Below, piece by piece: positions 24,401 to 36,678 of a DNA stretch of 64,000 nt; position 1 is the stretch's first letter, and each line of letters begins with the position of its first letter. The notes below the pieces were generated by a model that was not told where the DNA came from, did no database searches, and saw nothing but the letters and a program-made list of their open reading frames with translations. The position numbers and the translations under genes are program-made. The DNA is from Phylloscopus collybita (taxonomy: Eukaryota; Chordata; Aves; Passeriformes; Phylloscopidae), in assembly GCA_027886175.1 (NCBI GenBank), contig JAJNNQ010000009.1, positions 29,811,501-29,875,500 on the forward strand. Direction: 5' to 3'.

Positions 24401-27400
24401 GGGCATAAGCTCTTTTCTTTTGCCTGCAAATGCTGCAGGTGTAGGACCAAAGCAGGTCCTCTCACCATGAGATGGCCCAGCACAACTAATCCTCACAACA
24501 ATAAATAATTACTGGTATCATGTCTTTAATCCAGACCCATAAGTCTATAGTAACTCAAATGCAAAATCCAAATTGAAATCCAAAGTAGTGTCAGTCACTG
24601 CTGATTTATTTCAATGAGGAAGAGACTTTGAAAAAACAGCCCTGAAGGCAAAATTTGGAGTCTGCTCTTCTTTGGCCCTAAGCCAAAAAGATCTTGTGAA
24701 ATAAAATAAAAATTTTAAATAGGAATAAATGCTGTTTATGAAAGTGATTAAAGAAAGGATTACTAAAAAGTTGGTTTTGGTGGCAGAAACTCCATATATC
24801 AAACAGTGCAACAAGGTTTTTCATGAGATGTGAGACAATTTCATATGACCTTTTTTGAAAATGATTAAGAAATGCCGACTTCACTTTGTGTCAGATGCAA
24901 AATTAAAACTGAGATGGCGCTTCAACCTGTGAGACAAAAAAGAGCAAGTATAGGAAGACAAGATAACATTCCAATCACTTTTAATGGCTTGAATACTGAA
25001 GACAAACATAGTGCTCTGCCGATTGGGATTTGAGTAAAGCAAGCTGTAAACAATGCCAGTGTTCCCTTCGAAATAGAAGTTGACAAAATATGCCAAAATG
25101 CAGGTTTCTTAAACATTTTAGTTGTAAATAATAATGCAAAATTTTAAATAAGTTTTCTGTCAGTTGCATTATATATTTTGTTTCTTGGTCATGTACCTCA
25201 TTTATGTTTCTCAGGTTGGGGTCTTAATTCTTGTTTTCTCCCTATGAAGAGAGAAAGTTCCCTACCATTCACTTGCTTCCCAGAATTCAGCATGTAAGGA
25301 GAAAGTGGCAGCCAGGATTAAGCTCCTGAAAAAGCTCTGGGAGATTTGACATGAAAGCTTGAGGCTAATTTCAAAACAATTCTTTGGTTTGGGTCAGAGC
25401 ACATAACAGTCCCCCCCAGGTGCCTGAAAAGTGGATTTACAGTTTTCACTCTGAATGATGCACCAACATACTTTCCCTGCTGCAAGGCAGCAAAAGGGAA
25501 GACAGATAAAATAAAAGCTGTGTTTTGCAACAGTCCCTCAGTTTTATTCAGCATAAAATATTATAGTGGCAACAAATCTGGGGTACTGAAAAGCTACAGT
25601 TCCTTAAAGTCCTACGAACCCTCAAGATTTCATCAAGTGCCATATTATTTGGTGGTGGGAAGGGTTAAATCATTTAAAACCAAAACAGTAAATATATAAT
25701 TCTTTTATTTATGGAGAAAAGTTTAAAAATGTGATCTCGACTGGCTCAAGAACATAAGGTAAAGAAAATACACCCTTTGAAGTTCATGGCATTTATAAAG
25801 ACCTGAGTCATGATTTTTGTATGCTTGAAGCTGACAGTTATTTATTTAGTCCAACATAAGTATGAGAAATTGTAGAATAAAGAGAATACAGTTGTTTCAC
25901 TGTTGTCATATACACTTTTAAAGGTATAATAAGTGACAGTCTTTTCTGTCTTTACATATCAAAGACTTTTTTCATTCAGCAAAAAACCTTTAATCAAGAC
26001 ACCATCTGGAGAAGTAAGGGTGCACAGGTGTGTGTGTTTCACAATCTGTATACCAAATAAAACTATTGTGATCTCACAAAGTGCCGTGACACCATCATGG
26101 CTTTGGACAAGGCTGAGTGGAGTCTGTGCCTCTCTTTAAATCAAGATCTTTTTTGATGGCTGTCCCCATCTCATGGAATAAGAAGAAACATCCGTGTCCT
26201 CAGGAGACCACACCCCAGGGCACAGGATAAAAATGCAAGATATATCCAGGACTTGCTTTTTCTCCTGCTCCTCTAGGAAGAGCTTGTCCTATCCAGCATA
26301 TTAGGAGTCCACCAGTGACACCTGCAGCATTTTCCTGGGGAATAGATTGCTACCAGTGGTGGGTGGGAGAGGGGGATGTGAGGTGGGTTTTGCTTTGAAT
26401 TTTCTGCTTCCATGAAAACTCCAGAAATTATATATTCATTCTAACTCTAGAATGTTAGAATGTGTTTTAGATGATTCAGAGTGGAGGGAAGCAGTTAGCA
26501 CAAAACACTAAAAACAGCAGGTCAGAACAAGTTCATAGCACCAAACTGGGCAATACATTTAGGGTTCCTTTACTGTCCATCTGTAAATAGTCCTTTTACT
26601 TACATTGCCTCCAGTCTTAAGTCAAATTTCTGCAGCTATTTGAAATCTTGGATGGCTTTTCCTGTGGAAATTAACAGTACCCCTTCTCAAAAAATGCACA
26701 TTTACTGATCATGGGGTTTTATAGAGGTGTTGTCATGTTTTTCAGCTGATTTTATTTCTATCTATTAGGCAAAGTATTAGCCGCGTTTAGTCCCCTGCCC
26801 AAATAGTCTTTATGCTTCTGGGGGAAGAGGCAAGTTACAATTTCACTCCTTATGGGACATTAAACATTTATTTGTTTTTTTGTTTATTGTACCATAGCAC
26901 GGTTGCAGAACACATGAAAGCTGCAGAGATAAAAGCAGTATTAAATGTGTGCAGTTTAAAAAAAATTCAAAGTCTACCTAGGTAACCTCACAAAGATGGA
27001 TTGTAACCTCAAATGAATGGGCTTGTGATGAAAAAAGATAGGATTCAAACATAAACCTGAAAAGGCCATGCCTATTTGTACAACTAGAAGTAACAAGTGC
27101 AATTCCCTGAATTATATCCACATCCATAAAAAAAATTAAAAGCTGAAGCAGATATTTCTTATTAAGCTGGGAACTTCATGCAAACAACTTAATCTTGTAA
27201 ATTTCTGCAAAAAATGCTTCTAATGCATTGCTCAAAATACTGGAATGTGTCTCAGATTCTAAAGGAAACTATTAGGTTAGCTCAGAAAAATGCCCTCATT
27301 TTCATGCACACAGAACCACATCATTTGGAATTTGGGAGAATGCAGGGGGATTTTTGAAGACTTAGAAAAAACATTCAGGAACTGCAATATTGGGATTTTT

Positions 27401-30159
27401 TCCAGATTAAACGCAGCTTTTAGCAACTAGTAACTTCTAAAACCAGCTCATAATCAAGGCACTCTTGAGCCATACCTATAATCTGCCATAAGTGCATCTC
27501 TATGAGCACTTCACCTCATATCAACAATACTGCCCCAAACAAATTCAATTTCCCAGTTGTTCCTGTTTATGATATTTTAGGTCACATTGCAGAGCAGACA
27601 AATTACAACAGAGTAGATTCTTTTCAGATGAAATGAAACTGGAGGGTGCACTCCAGGAGCAAACCAAATGCTCTCCAACCACTAAGGGGCATTCACTTCA
27701 CAGGAAAAGAGATAGATTGAAGTAGGCTTACCTATAAAACAAATTTTTGGGTTATCAGAACAGAGGCCTTCTGAAAATGTATGCTTATTGAGTTGCATCA
27801 TCTATTAATATGAAAAGAAGCTTATGAACTAGAGAGTCAGTATATGACTTGATGACAGTCCTGTAGATTAATTCCTGGCTGGAGACCTCTCCAGTACTAA
27901 AACCAAACATGATTATCATGAGGTGGAACAAGTATCTTCTGTATTTGAAGATCTGGCTACATTAACTAAATTATAGATAATAAATAGTTGTTAGGGGAAA
28001 AAAATCTCTTCAGACTCTAACAAAAAGAAGCAACATGAAATATCCCTTTCTGAGTATAAAAATAGGATTCCCATAAATATTTTTCACTGCAAATTGGTTA
28101 GAGGCTATCTGGAATGAGATGTAATAAACACATTTTCTTCTGTAGCAGAAATGAAGGTGAGAGTAGGAACATTTGTTTTGTCAAATTCATTTACTAGCCA
28201 AATGTAAATTGGGGGCCTAAGAAAACCACAGCTTGCTTTTTATATTATGAGATCCGTAAATATTTTTTGATTTTCATGTGCCTTTTGCTTTTGAGTCTTT
28301 AGGTAGCATTTGCTTAAAAATTTCAGCTTTTCTATGTTTAGACTCTTTATTCTACCATTCATTTATTTTTAAATGACAGTGGGTATCATGTAATTAACCA
28401 ATACTAGGAGCTGTAATTTTACAAAATGGAAGCAAAAGTTCAAATTCAAGTACTGTTAGTGAATCTTATTATCCAGTGCCAAAGAGCAGTCACATGCTGT
28501 GGCAGCCCAAAGCAGCCCCAGTGGAAATCTCTAAAACACGAGCTGGGCTCTGACAAAACTTTACAACACCCACTCATGTCATTCTCAAATGAAATTAGAA
28601 CCTTATATGAGGTGTTTGTTATCAGGACATATTCTAAGAAAGGAACAGACTCATGGGTGTCATAGAACAGAATACTGTCAACTGAAGAGTGTTTCAAAGA
28701 ATATGTGCATAATTTTAGTAATGGTATTCAAAGGCAAATATTTAGCAAACGGTTTCTTTGATGGCTCACTCACAACTTGGAAATATGCAGCCTCGGTCTG
28801 CATCTGACATGTCTGTGCACAGTGGTAGGATTTCTAAAGACTGTGTCATTTTCAGCTTTTTGCAAAGAGCAAGCACCAACTTTAAAAGTTACAGCTAGTC
28901 AAATTTAAATGTAATGACCCATCATTGGTTTTATTTTCAACTACTTAATTCCAGAAATTGGCACTTGATCTAACGCAAATTGCAAGTTCATAATATTCCT
29001 GTGAAGCAGTAAATCTCATCCTTCTTACACTCTGTTCAACAAACTCAAGGGAACCTTGGAAATCAAATATAAAGAAGTATTTGTTCCATAAGCAGGAAAT
29101 ATAATTTGAATAAGAGGGCATTACTGCAGGATATTCCAACCATGTGTTCCACACCAGCACAGTACCACTCCAGGATTGCAACTGTATCCTGAGTTGAGAG
29201 GTTGGTCTTATAACTGAGCAGGAAATAAGTGAACAAAAGACTGAAAAGAACATGAAAATAAAATTCTTTGAGAACTGGACTATAAAAATAGAGCTTGTAA
29301 GAGATCAATCACAAAAACAGTGCAAAGAGTGATTCTCCTGGAAAGTATTACTTTGGTTCAGACATGTTAGTGCTACCAAAGCTTCAAAACTGGTATTTCA
29401 GAAGTCTTTCTTAAATTCTTTGAAATGCATCAACTGCACCCAAAAAGGAGAAGATTTCTTTAAGAAAATATGAGAAAGAAGTTTCCTGTGGCCTTGGATG
29501 TCAACGTATGCTTGATATAACAGTTTTCTTTCTTAAAAAAAAACCATACAGAATGTTTTTGGTAGCATAAGAAAATTAAAAAATCTGGTAAACATGTTGA
29601 GTAATTCAATGATCAGGCAGTTATTGGAAGATGCTAACCAGGACAAGAGTATTTCTTGTTGAAGTTGAAATCAATTTAAAATCCCTTAGAGTGATTGCTT
29701 AAGGACCCCAGGATAATACAAGCGTGTTCTTTTCAAAGTCTGATGAGGCAACTTCTAGTGTTCTGCTGTTTGAATAGGTGAGAAAACAAACTGCACATCC
29801 AGAGAAAATTCATTCAAATATCCTGTGTGTCTATTTCAAATGCATTATTTTGTTATACTTTTCACTATTTATAGATTTCATCTTAGTTTTCTAGCTCCTA
29901 CTCAAGCATTTTTTACAGGCTTCCAATATGGCCTTCCAGTTTGAAGCTTCATTTTCTTGTAAAACTTTATGGCTCCATGTGGCTCATATTAAATTTTCTG
30001 CCTGTGTAGTCTGCAAATAATTTCTTATTGTTTATGTTAATTGATACTTAAAAATAATCAGTGAATGAAAGAGTTGTGAGCTCAACATGATTCATACCCT
30101 AGTATTTGGGTTAATGAACTTCAGAGCGCTGCGTTCATCTCTTTTGGCCCCTGCTAACA
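24401..30159. other. AT-rich non-coding DNA, no gene seen
   Basis: No supported gene. The overlapping - strand frames at 24611-25169 are AT-rich noise rich in F, L and S. A somewhat GC-richer segment at about 25990-26360 was checked and could not be assigned to a repeat or exon. Confidence 0.5.
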
Positions 30160-30645
30160 GATCAAGTGTGTTCTGTTCTCTCCTACCCAGAAGCACTGAG
30201 CACTTCTCTGTATCAAAGCCAAGCTTAGAAATATCTTGTTTAGTTCTCTAAGTTGAGAATAAATGTTGTATTCCTCTGAGGAAATGGTTTTTCCCCAGAA
30301 ACCCCCTAAAGCTGTAACCTTTTAGTTTAACCCTACCTTTCCCCTATCTCTGACCAATTGGCTCATTGCCAGCTATCTGCCCTGGGACAGAGAGTCTAGA
30401 TAAACCCATGCTCTTCCCTGTTCACCCTCTTTGCCTTGGGACCCCTTCAAGAATAAAGCCTTGGAACATACCCCTGAGGTAAGAGACCTTTTGAATCTTT
30501 TCCCCTATCACCTGAAGTATCTCCACCAAAGCTCCCCAGAAACCAAGCTAGCACAGCAGCCCAGGGGGGTGGGCAGGGGTGTAGTGCTTCAAATAAAGAC
30601 AAACCCCAGTAAAACAACTAGCTTGGAGCAGGACTTTTGTATGTT
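30160..30645 (+). mobile_element. Probable ERV LTR (gammaretrovirus-like layout)
   Basis: The segment has promoter and 3'-processing signals in LTR order. A CCAAT box lies at 30354-30358 (TGACCAATTG) and a TATA-like CTAGATAAACCC at about 30397-30407. C/T-rich sequence follows, then AATAAA at 30452-30457 and a U5-like stretch ('cttttgaatcttttcccctatcacc', then 'gcccaggggggtgggc'). About 45 bp separates TATA from the polyadenylation signal, which fits a short R region. Neither end carries a definable TG/CA pair or duplication, so the coordinates are approximate. The 77-residue + strand frame over U5 is not a gene. Confidence 0.5.
30354..30457 (+). promoter_or_regulatory. LTR core promoter and polyadenylation signals
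   Basis: CCAAT at 30354-30358, TATA-like TAGATAAA at about 30397-30404 and AATAAA at 30452-30457 lie within 104 bp in that order. This is the signature used to propose the LTR. Confidence 0.45.
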
Positions 30646-33491
30646 TAAAAATTCTGTTTGTTGACAAATTCCAAAATGAAACTGTTGCTATCTATCTTGG
30701 TCAAGTGGCTTGGTTAAGAGGCACATAAACCAGACAATTTGGTAAATCAGGTTCAGCTGTAAATGAAAAGTTGTCATATGTGAATGATGAAGTGGTACTA
30801 GCAGAAATGTTATCATACTTTACTTTCAAGCAGAGTAAAGTAATTACTGACTTTGAAAATGGAAAAATGTAATGGCCTTTTAACATTCTGAAGAAGTAGC
30901 AATGAGTGATGCAAAATTAGAGATTACCCAATAACAAATATTAAAATTACTAGAAAATTAGCTTAAATTATCGTTAAAGAAGTAAATTACAATAGATAAT
31001 TTACAAAGTGACTAAAAATATTAAAATGCAGAAGTATTGATATACAAATCTTTTTACAAGGATTTATGTTTTCACTAGCATAAGCAAAATTTACAAGGAT
31101 TAATGCTTTTTAGCAGTTTTGCTATGAACCCTTTCTATTCCATTAGAAAGACCAGTGTAAAAACTGTTTTCTATATAAAAACTGCTCCTCAAATTGAATT
31201 TCTGATTAGAAAGAAACATATGCGAAGGCTAAGAAATGTTTATGCAATGTTGAAAGCTCAAGATTATTGTGCTTCCCTAAAATAGAAAAAGTAGATGGGT
31301 CTGGACTTCATAATGTAGGCAAGTGTCCCTAGCTGCAGGTGATGACAACTATCTGGATATATATTCAAAGCTCTATGCTTTCCACAAAGAGCTGAACAGC
31401 AAAAAAAAAAAATGCCTCTCTCTAAACACAGTGGTTAAAATTCCATCCTGTGGTGTGAGAGACCTTTTCCCAAATAATATGGAGTCAGCCTACCTTCACC
31501 ATCTTTTTCATCTAAAAACAGGATGACTCAGTCATTTAGATTTCCTTATTTAATGAGCTAAATTTCATAAGGAACTCCTCAGGTAGAATAGAAAACTGAT
31601 AAAAGTATTTGATCCTTACTATAATGCATGCTTGCTGATAAATTCCCCAAGGTAAATTGTGAAACACTCGTTTAAAAATAGTCAGTTCACAAAAAGATAA
31701 CAGCAGTCTTTGTAAGAATTTAAGGGTCAGGGAAAGCCTGCATGCCTTTTGGAATCCTGACACTTGTTCAAGTACATTAGCAGCATGACATTGAAGAGCC
31801 ATGTATGACAGCACTGTCATCTTAAACATTTCAAAGCATATATTTCAGAGATTTCTACAATTATGCACAAATGTCAGATGGCAGGATTTCTCAAATGTGT
31901 TTCCATAATTAGCTATTTTCCTCAACCATTAGGGAAGAAGAATCAACTGAGTAATTACAAAAACTGTATAGCCCTTGGTCTTGTCACATGGATACTTACC
32001 AATGATTCCATGCATATTGTTTCACTGAAATCTGTTTTGGGAGGCTTCAATGTCCTGGACATCACTGTGCTTCAGTTAACAAAGCAGGAACACTTGGAAA
32101 TGCATTCAATTCATGAATTCTGGATCATTCCAGAATTAATAACGTATTGTTAGCAGATGTCAACTACAAAGGTACAAATGCTCTAGCAGTTTTTGTAACT
32201 AAATATTTACTAATTTTGTAACTAAACTAAATTTTACAGAACTATTCTGGGTTTCAGGCACTGCTCTATTCACTTAACTTAAGATGATGCTGATCCTGAT
32301 TAACTTAAGAGACCATGGTGATCTATTGAATGCTTCTTTTATTTCATGCTCTAAACAGTAGGTAATGAAAACATTGAACCTACTAAAACAGAACAAATAC
32401 ATGACAGAAAGGGAAATATCAAATTTTAAATTTCATAACTTACCCATCATTTCTAGGCAGTTTCCACTCCTAACACTCGAAAACTTACTGCGAGAGTCTT
32501 CACTGAATATAGGCTTCAATTTGCAGGGATATGTTGGTAAACTGGCCACTGGAGAAAGGCACTGGCAGAGCAAAAAGTTTAAAGAGAAAACACAGTGTTC
32601 TGGTGTGCAGCCCTGGGCTTAATTAAAAATATATTTAGGGCTTTGTTGGAATCTATTTCAAACAACTGTTTTTGGAGTTTGTACAACAGGGATTTGGTTG
32701 TTCCAAAACAAAGTGTGAGAAGCACTTCTTCATGTACAACACTCACCATATAAACACTGAATACAGTCAATATTTAACAGCAGCAATACACCTAGCACAT
32801 GCCAAAGTCTCTGTGTGCCAAGTTTCAGGAAGGCCCACTTTTAGACATGAGGTCATCTGTATAACGATGGAAGTGGAGCAATCTTAACTTGGAGCATTTA
32901 ATTTTCAAATCCATCTCCTCTGGTCATGACTTGGAAAGCACGTGCTATTGCAAATTTTCTGAGTAGACTTGTTTCAATTTTTCCACTTTCTGTTCCCTTG
33001 TTGGTACCATTTTCAAAAGAAGCTGGGCAGGGGATGGTACCACAGATGATGGCTCATCAATCTTGTCAGTTGGTCGCAGTTCACATCTTCAATACTAATC
33101 ACCCTGTTTCCTAAGCCAAAATGATGCGGCAGTTGAAAAGGAGATGTTGAGTTTAAACATCGTATTGCTTTGTTGGGATCATTTAAGATTAGAGAACAAA
33201 TTTTATATGGAGAGAGAGCATTTTTCACAGGTTAGCTGGTCTGCCCTCTGGTCTTGGGGGCTTTCTGATTGCATGTCTTCAATATTTCTCTGTAATCATG
33301 AGTGAAACCGAGTTTGTTTCTTGTTTCTAAAGAAAGCTGAAATTCTCAAATAATCAATATCTAAGGAAAAACCATGATATTTAAGTTTAAAAATAAATAA
33401 CTGATTTGTAAGAGTTTTAAGATAATTTGTTTTGTTTTGATTTTTTGTTTTGGTTTATTTGCTCATATTTTGTTCCTCTTAATTTTTTCAG
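30646..33491. other. AT-rich non-coding DNA, probably intron
   Basis: No gene or repeat of note. If the exon at 33492 is real this is the intron just upstream of it. The 96-97-residue frames at 31536-32153 have no motif or paired splice signals. Confidence 0.5.
33473..33491 (+). promoter_or_regulatory. Splice acceptor with polypyrimidine tract
   Basis: A pyrimidine-rich stretch ending TTTTTTCAG precedes the candidate exon. The AG is at 33490-33491. Confidence 0.55.
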
Positions 33492-33616
33492 TTACAGAGC
33501 TCATGCACCATCTTGAAGTTTCTACTCTCCTTGCATCATTTGATCATACAGCAAGGACCAAGCTTGAAACTAGACCTGATCTTGTTTTCCTGATTCAGTC
33601 CCTTGGAGATGACCAG
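33492..33616 (+). CDS. Candidate internal coding exon of an unidentified protein
   Basis: This is the only segment with all the marks of a real exon. Upstream is a textbook acceptor (TTCCTCTTAATTTTTTCAG) and downstream a good donor (CAG|GTAATT). The 125 bp between are open in one frame only; the other two frames contain stops. The frame starts with the last two bases of a split codon and ends on a whole codon (intron phase 2 entering, phase 0 leaving). The 41 residues start TELMHHLEVSTLLASFDHTA and end in FLIQSLGDDQ. The composition is balanced and helix-friendly with both charges, unlike the F/L/K-rich noise elsewhere in the window. I do not recognise the protein and assign no function. No partner exon is visible within 64 kb, so flanking introns would be long. 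It could also be a chance ORF with good splice signals. Confidence 0.6.
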
Positions 33617-34101
33617 GTAATTGGTGAATATGAATTAAATTCTTCATCAGTTTCTACTCTACTGCTTCTGGGTTTTTGGCAGCTTTTTATATGAAAATAA
33701 GTTTGTGTACTTCAAAGAATGCATAACATTATGGGTCAATATATTTTCCTTCCCTTGGGCCTGGAAGTCAATGAAAAGAAGAATTTGTTCCAGTCTAAAC
33801 AGTAGAATTCAACTCTTAACCACATGAATCCAACATGATTTTCTAAGTTTTCAATTAAATTTATAGATGGAATTTCTTAACATTACTTTTAAAATTTTCA
33901 AAAGATAAATTCTTGTCCCCAAATTAACTGTCAAGCCTGATTAGCATTGTGGTTTCCCTGGAGAAAAGTGGTACTTAAAGTATCACAGTCCTATAAAATG
34001 ACAACAAATTACTGAAGTGACAATCAAACAAGAAACCCTTGGGCCAAAACTATATAAAAATGAAGGTAAAATATTACCAAAAAATAAGGTTTAATGCCTC
34101 T
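33617..34101. other. AT-rich sequence, probably intron
   Basis: It begins with the donor GTAATT and then has no coding features. Confidence 0.45.
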
Positions 34102-34467
34102 TGGCTTGGAAGGAGCTGGGATTGCTTTACCTGGAGAAAAGGAGGTTGAGGGAGGACCTTATTGCTCCCTACAACTGCCTGAAAGAATGTTTCATCAAGG
34201 TGGAGGTCAGTCTCTTCTCCCAGGTAACAAGCATTAGGCCTCAAGCAGCATCAGTGGAGATTTAGATTAGATATTAGGAAAAAAATCTTCAGTGAAATGG
34301 TGGCATGTGTGGCAAGTGCTGGGATCATCATCCCTGGAAGTGTTCAAAAATGTGTAAATACGATGCTTAAGGACATGATTTAGTGGTGGATGGATCAGTT
34401 TTATGTTAATGGTTGTACTCAAGGATCTTAGAGATCTTTTCCAACCTTAATGGGTCCATGATTCTAT
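34102..34467 (+). mobile_element. CR1 LINE 3' end
   Basis: The segment contains the C-terminal/3' UTR blocks of CR1 in order: GGAGCTGGGATTGCTTTACC, then TGAGGGAGGACCTTATTGCTCC and TACAACTGCCTGAAAG. TCTCTTCTCCCAGGTAACAAGC and TTAGATTAGATATTAGG follow, then ATCATCCCTGGAAGTGTTC and finally CCTTAATGGGTCCATGATTC. It is an ordinary 5'-truncated insertion about 0.5 kb downstream of the candidate exon, in the same orientation. Confidence 0.92.
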
Positions 34468-34882
34468 ATTATTTTCAAATGCAAAGTGAGGTCTAGGAAA
34501 ATAATGACAAAGGAGCAAATTATTTAGTTAATATAACATAAGTATTGTCAGGGTAGAATTAGTTGGAATATTACCAGGTATGAAATTCAGAAGTAGTTTA
34601 GAATTTTTTTAAAATATTTTCTTGTCAAAAGAAAGGACATTTTCAGAATGAGTATGCAATATTTGTTCCTAACCAAATTTTCCTAACCAAACAAAATTGC
34701 ATGTGTTGCAAAGAAAACATTTTAAACTACTACATTACATTGGATTTATAGAATATTTTTGGTATCTTCTCTCAAGTAGTCACCCTCTCCTGGAATTTAT
34801 TTTCTTCTGGTGGTCCTCATTTCATTTGAAACACACATACAGAGATGGAAAAAATCTAAACTGTATGCATTATATAAAGCTA

Positions 34883-34930
34883 TACAGTGTACACTAGCTT
34901 TGTGTAAACACAAAGCTAATGTATACAGTA
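34883..34930. repeat. Long inverted repeat / hairpin
   Basis: TAGCTTTGTG (34895-34904), a 4-base loop TAAA, and CACAAAGCTA (34909-34918) form a perfect 10-bp stem. The outer arms (34883-34894 and 34919-34930) extend the pairing with two mismatches and one G-T wobble. Confidence 0.85.
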
Positions 34931-36620
34931 ATGTATAGAGCTAATATATGCAGGTGTATGAAACCTAGTACTATGAAGGAATTTCTATCACTCTGCACTG
35001 TACAGTTTTTGACAACTTTAACACTGAAAATCGGGGTTCAGCCCCTACATGGACTCTTGAACTGTTTGTTTAAATTTTAATCAGAGTCAAAGTAACCTTT
35101 CACAAACCTTCTAGGTCTCTGACCAGCCAAGGGATGTGCACTGGGCATCTAAATCAATATCTCCCAATCATCTTTCCCTGTTCCATAAAAATAAGCATAT
35201 TCCTATGTAACTGGGAAATTTTCTCTGTCAAATAGGCTTTCCTATTCTGCCTTGGCCCTGTCTAGACTATTCTCCTTTCCTTCTCCCACTCCACTTGTTC
35301 TTCTTACTGCTGTCAGACTTTCCTGACTGTTTATGTTCCTCTGCAAAATGCAGCTGCTTCCTTCTCTCTGTCACACCAGTAAAATTTGCTGTCCTCTAAT
35401 TTTATCAGCCAGATACCTTACTAAAAGTGAAGAATGTGAGCAAACTTTGAGTAAAGACTGATCTGAAATGCCCTTACTTGTATAACAGGAATTCTAATAT
35501 GTGCTGAAGAGCTATGAACATAATGCTGATTCTGCACTCCTGTTCTATCTTGATTTCTCATTACATTTACCACATAAGATTTCATGGAATTGACTCTGTA
35601 GGCAAATGTATTCGAATGATAACTCCAAAGGCAAGAATCTAGGTAGATATTTAAATATCATTGAACTTGTGATTGTATATGGTTTCATGGAAAATTAATA
35701 TTTTTTAAAATCTTTTGCATGAATAGAGAACTGAAGATTTTCTAAATGTATTATAAATACCTAGGTTTTTCACATTGCCTTTACAGTTAGAAAACATTAC
35801 AGGTATTTGTGTCAGGACTGGCTGAAATGGTGTTAACTTCTGTATTCAGTGGGACTTGTATCATATTGTTTTGAATAATTTAAATTTAGATTTACATATT
35901 TAGGGCCATTTTGACTACTTTTCCAACTTCGCAATTTCAGGTATCTGCTGCATTGCATGATCTTTTTGCATTACCTGAAGCAGACTGAAATGTCAATTTC
36001 AGTATTAAGACATACAGAGTTTGTTGAGGAACTGCAAAGTTTGGTTTGGCTCAATTTCTGACTGAGAAAGTTCTTCAACTGCTCAAGACAGTCTCCAGTT
36101 AGCCATGCAACTTTGTCTCCTCTAACATGTCATGCTGTTTTGTGCAGCAAAAACAGCCACCACCTCTTTTCCTAAGCTGTGTATGAAAATTACTATCCCT
36201 GAAAAGCAGAATATTTTTCTGAGGTCGTAAATGTGCATTTAACAAAAGCAGCAAGTTCCCTTCATTACAGATTACTTCTAATATGTACTCTGATTATTGG
36301 TCCACTCCAATCCATTCATGTCTACCAGGAGGAAATGGAATGAAGCCCCTTGTATTTTATTAGACAGTTAGTAGTAGATGGAAACAAAATAAATCCTTAA
36401 TAGACTAAAATTTTATTTTTGAAATGGCTATAAATTGCCAATTGTAAAACTATAAGTATTCCTTGATGCCATTTTTAGAGTGTTCTTCTTGGGAAAGCTG
36501 ATTTAATCTCAAATGTATAGTAACACGTAAGAAGATTTGCAACATGGAATTGGTTAAACATTTCATGTTTGAGAATAGAAAGCAACTATCTTTAGACACT
36601 TCAAAAACACATGTTACTCT

Positions 36621-36678
36621 TTATTCTAGTGCACATGTAGTGCATATTTATTCTAGTGCACACTTATTCTAGTGCACA
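36621..36678. repeat. Three-copy tandem of TTATTCTAGTGCACA
   Basis: Exact copies of the 15-mer lie at 36621-36635, 36648-36662 and 36664-36678. Twelve bp separate the first two and one bp the last two. Confidence 0.9.
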
